The notes under the pieces: generated by a model | Databases searched by the model: none | What the model was told of the DNA's origin: nothing | The model's input: only the letters and a program-made list of their open reading frames with translations | Part shown: one piece after another, positions 5,977 through 6,306 of the stretch | Numbering within the stretch: position 1 is the stretch's first letter | How the letters are laid out: each line of letters starts with the position of its first letter | Assembly (NCBI GenBank): GCA_021200895.1 | Contig: JAJQFX010000284.1 | Span: 1-6,306, forward strand | DNA length: 6,306 nucleotides | DNA from: Clostridiales bacterium | GTDB lineage: Bacteria > Bacillota > Clostridia > Oscillospirales > Oscillospiraceae | Direction of reading: 5' to 3' | Position numbers and translations under genes: made by a program

Positions 5977-6306
5977 ATGACGCAGCACAACCGAACTCCA
6001 GAGCCGCTGACCTCCAAGGCGCTGCCCGTCCGCACCCTGGGCGGGGAGCATTGGATGTGGCAGTTCTGCCTTCTGGGGCTGTTCCTCAGCGGGGCAGAGA
6101 CGCTGACCCTGGAGGGGGAGAGCGCCGGGCGGCATCTGACCTTCCCGGTGTGGCTGCTGGCCTGCGGGGAGGCGGGCAGCCAGATGGAGGCGGACTTCTC
6201 CTCCGCAGCGGAGAAGGCGGAGAACACCCTCCTGACCCAGTGGACGCTGACCCTGACGGTGGAGGACGGGGCCATGCGCTTCCAGGCCCCGCTGCGGCTG
6301 GCGCCC
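5977..6306 (+). CDS. N-terminal part of a second protein with the same beta-rich module (runs off window)
   Basis: An open frame from ATG 5977 continues without a stop for 110 codons to the window end. It is preceded by AAAGGG (5963-5968) at 8-nt spacing and lies 21 nt after the upstream stop, so it belongs to the same operon. Residues about 26-109 align with residues 369-452 of the upstream protein. Shared features are a W-x-W-x-F opening, L-x-FPV, EADFS, NTL-x-TQW and a final LRLA or LRIA. This identifies a shared accessory module but not the catalytic function. By analogy, the missing part may be another glycerophosphotransferase or a glycosyltransferase of the same pathway. No signal peptide is evident at the N-terminus. 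Confidence 0.82.
   Translation, partial: MTQHNRTPEPLTSKALPVRTLGGEHWMWQFCLLGLFLSGAETLTLEGESAGRHLTFPVWLLACGEAGSQMEADFSSAAEKAENTLLTQWTLTLTVEDGAMRFQAPLRLAP

Noticed and set aside
2650..6135. A 1161-codon open frame on the - strand covering the whole transferase gene and beyond.
   Set aside because: Antisense open frames are expected opposite GC-rich genes with strong G/C third-position bias. Its translation is low-complexity-like (rich in H, Q, G, A, P, V and L) with no recognisable domain, while the + strand frame has clear conserved motifs and a ribosome binding site.
1..6306. tRNA, rRNA, CRISPR arrays, replication origins or attachment sites.
   Set aside because: No cloverleaf with a TTCRA arm, no conserved rRNA sequence, no regularly spaced repeats, and no integrase or origin motifs were seen.

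Overview
The window looks like chromosomal DNA from a GC-rich member of the Firmicutes, most likely a gut Oscillospiraceae-type clostridium. This rests on strong G/C bias at third codon positions, AGGAG-type ribosome binding sites, a clostridial-style OmpR/VanS-like two-component pair and a CDP-glycerol-type glycerophosphotransferase. The taxonomic placement is an inference. All supported genes lie on the + strand.

Layout. 1-283 is gene-free. It opens with a hairpin core cut by the window edge, carries a short box (86-103) that recurs later, and ends with a plausible sigmaA promoter (196-224) and a short leader. 284-2241 is a two-gene two-component operon: an OmpR/PhoB response regulator whose stop overlaps the start of a membrane sensor histidine kinase by 4 nt. 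A GC-rich hairpin with a TTTT tract follows the kinase stop. 2242-2733 is a 492-nt gap with no credible gene but very dense secondary structure, read here as a candidate structured non-coding RNA (possibly raiA class) followed by three more hairpins. The end of the gap repeats the two sequence marks of the window start. 2734-5955 encodes a 1073-residue protein: about 610 residues of beta-rich modules, a linker, and a C-terminal CDP-glycerol glycerophosphotransferase (TagF/TarL-like) domain. Twenty-one bases later a second gene begins (5977 to the window end, incomplete). Its visible 110 residues are a diverged copy of one module from the large protein.

How it fits together. The response regulator and kinase form one signalling unit whose signal and targets cannot be read from the sequence. 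The last two genes look like one operon for a glycerol-phosphate-containing cell-surface polymer (teichoic acid-like or a capsular decoration), with both proteins carrying a shared accessory module. The RNA-like gap separates the two operons and may be an independent transcription unit.

The points most worth a second look are the structured gap at about 2300-2622, the recurrence of the hairpin core plus CCTTAAATTGAT box before both operons, and the module shared by two adjacent genes.
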